From Mastigamoeba balamuthi (lineage: Eukaryota > Evosea > Mastigamoebida > Mastigamoebidae), in the NCBI GenBank assembly GCA_902651635.1, contig CACRSC010000084.1:1249748-1313747 (forward strand): 64,000 nucleotides of DNA, in the 5' to 3' direction. Of the stretch, positions 63,667 through 64,000 are shown piece by piece. Under the pieces are notes generated by a model, which saw nothing but the letters and a program-made list of their open reading frames with translations, was not told the origin of the DNA and did no database searches. The translations under genes and the position numbers were made by a program. The first letter of the stretch is position 1. Every line of letters starts with the position of its first letter.

Positions 63667-64000
63667 TCAGCACGTGGGAGTGTCTGCACCATCGGCTGAC
63701 CCAGATGCAGGGTGAGCAGGGTGAGAGGTGGGCACTTTGTGCTTGGAGGGAGTGGTGCTGGTGCCCTTGAGGGACTCGTACTCCCTCCAATTGGCACGCT
63801 CGGACTTGAGGAGCTCCAGCTGCTCCTTGAGCCCCTCGTTCTGGCTCTTCAACGTTGCAACGAGCACGTGCTGCTCATGCAGCTCGTTGGTCACCCTGAC
63901 CTGCTCCTTCTTGTACGTGGCGATCTTCTCCTTCAACTTGGCCCTGGCAGCCTCCAAGCCCTTGATGATCTGGTCCTGCTGCTGTGCTGGAACGAGGAGA
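63667..64000 (-). CDS. Coiled-coil protein, 3' end (partial)
   Basis: The reading frame enters from beyond the right edge of the window, so the start is not seen. The visible part is a heptad-rich helix (QDQIIKGLEAARAKLKEKIA, then LKEQLELLKSERANWREYES) followed by a Ser/Thr/Pro-rich tail ending GSADGADTPTC. A possible splice acceptor (CCAGCACAG) lies about 30 bases from the window edge. No family can be given from a coiled coil alone. Confidence 0.55.
   Translation of the reverse strand, partial: LLVPAQQQDQIIKGLEAARAKLKEKIATYKKEQVRVTNELHEQHVLVATLKSQNEGLKEQLELLKSERANWREYESLKGTSTTPSKHKVPTSHPAHPASGSADGADTPTC

Overview
The window is nuclear DNA from a GC-rich, intron-bearing, flagellated unicellular eukaryote. 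Evidence: a complete axonemal dynein heavy chain, a tectonic (ciliary transition-zone) protein, eIF2-beta, a copine and an acetylornithine deacetylase. All are split by short introns (mostly about 40-100 nt) with GTGCGY or GTACGT donors and NCAG acceptors. Protein content and base composition would suit a free-living amoeboflagellate (for example an archamoeba), but nothing here fixes the taxon.

Layout. 1-1.1 kb: no supported gene. 1.1-15.3 kb (-): dynein heavy chain, ten exons, 4,498 aa. 15.8-17.1 kb (-): small ankyrin-repeat protein, divergent from 17.2-19.2 kb (+) acetylornithine deacetylase. 19.4-19.9 kb (-): small coiled-coil protein. 20.1-23.0 kb: two decayed DNA-transposon genes (pogo-like, PIF/Harbinger-like). 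23.9-26.6 kb (-): intronless 890-aa repeat protein. 27.4-29.7 kb (-): copine, seven exons. 30.1-33.1 kb (-): five-exon gene joining a C2-like, a patatin-like, a short Cys/His and a PARP-like domain, with both enzyme domains apparently catalytically dead. 33.7-36.0 kb (-): Crinkler-like nuclease/kinase gene with a premature stop. 36.7-37.4 kb (+): four-helix membrane protein. 37.4-39.2 kb: short direct repeats, no gene. 39.3-41.7 kb (-): ankyrin-like protein. 42.4-43.6 kb (+): single-pass, Gln-rich protein. 43.8-46.8 kb (-): secreted, probably GPI-anchored beta-helix protein, divergent from an 80-aa three-exon gene, followed 45 bp later by a coiled-coil gene (to 48.6 kb). 49.2-50.7 kb (+): secreted protein of unknown family, with an assembly-like duplication in intron 1. 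51.1-53.1 kb (-): beta-grasp/Cys-rich protein. 53.6-56.3 kb (-): tectonic, divergent from eIF2-beta (56.7-57.9 kb, +). 57.9-64 kb: AT-richer repeat island with a Ser/Glu-rich gene, minisatellites, a LINE-like RNase H/zinc-knuckle fragment and a partial coiled-coil gene.

The genes are mostly unrelated housekeeping, ciliary and lineage-specific genes packed tightly in both orientations; there is no operon-like logic. Exon boundaries were placed by eye from splice signals and reading phase. For the genes whose exon lists are given in full (dynein, ankyrin, deacetylase, copine, patatin/PARP, eIF2-beta, secreted 352-aa, coiled-coil, 80-aa, Cys-rich, four-helix, Gln-rich) the exon lengths sum exactly to whole codons. 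Odd features are candidate 19-22-nt introns, three GC-AG introns sharing a GCACG donor, and the double pseudoenzyme.
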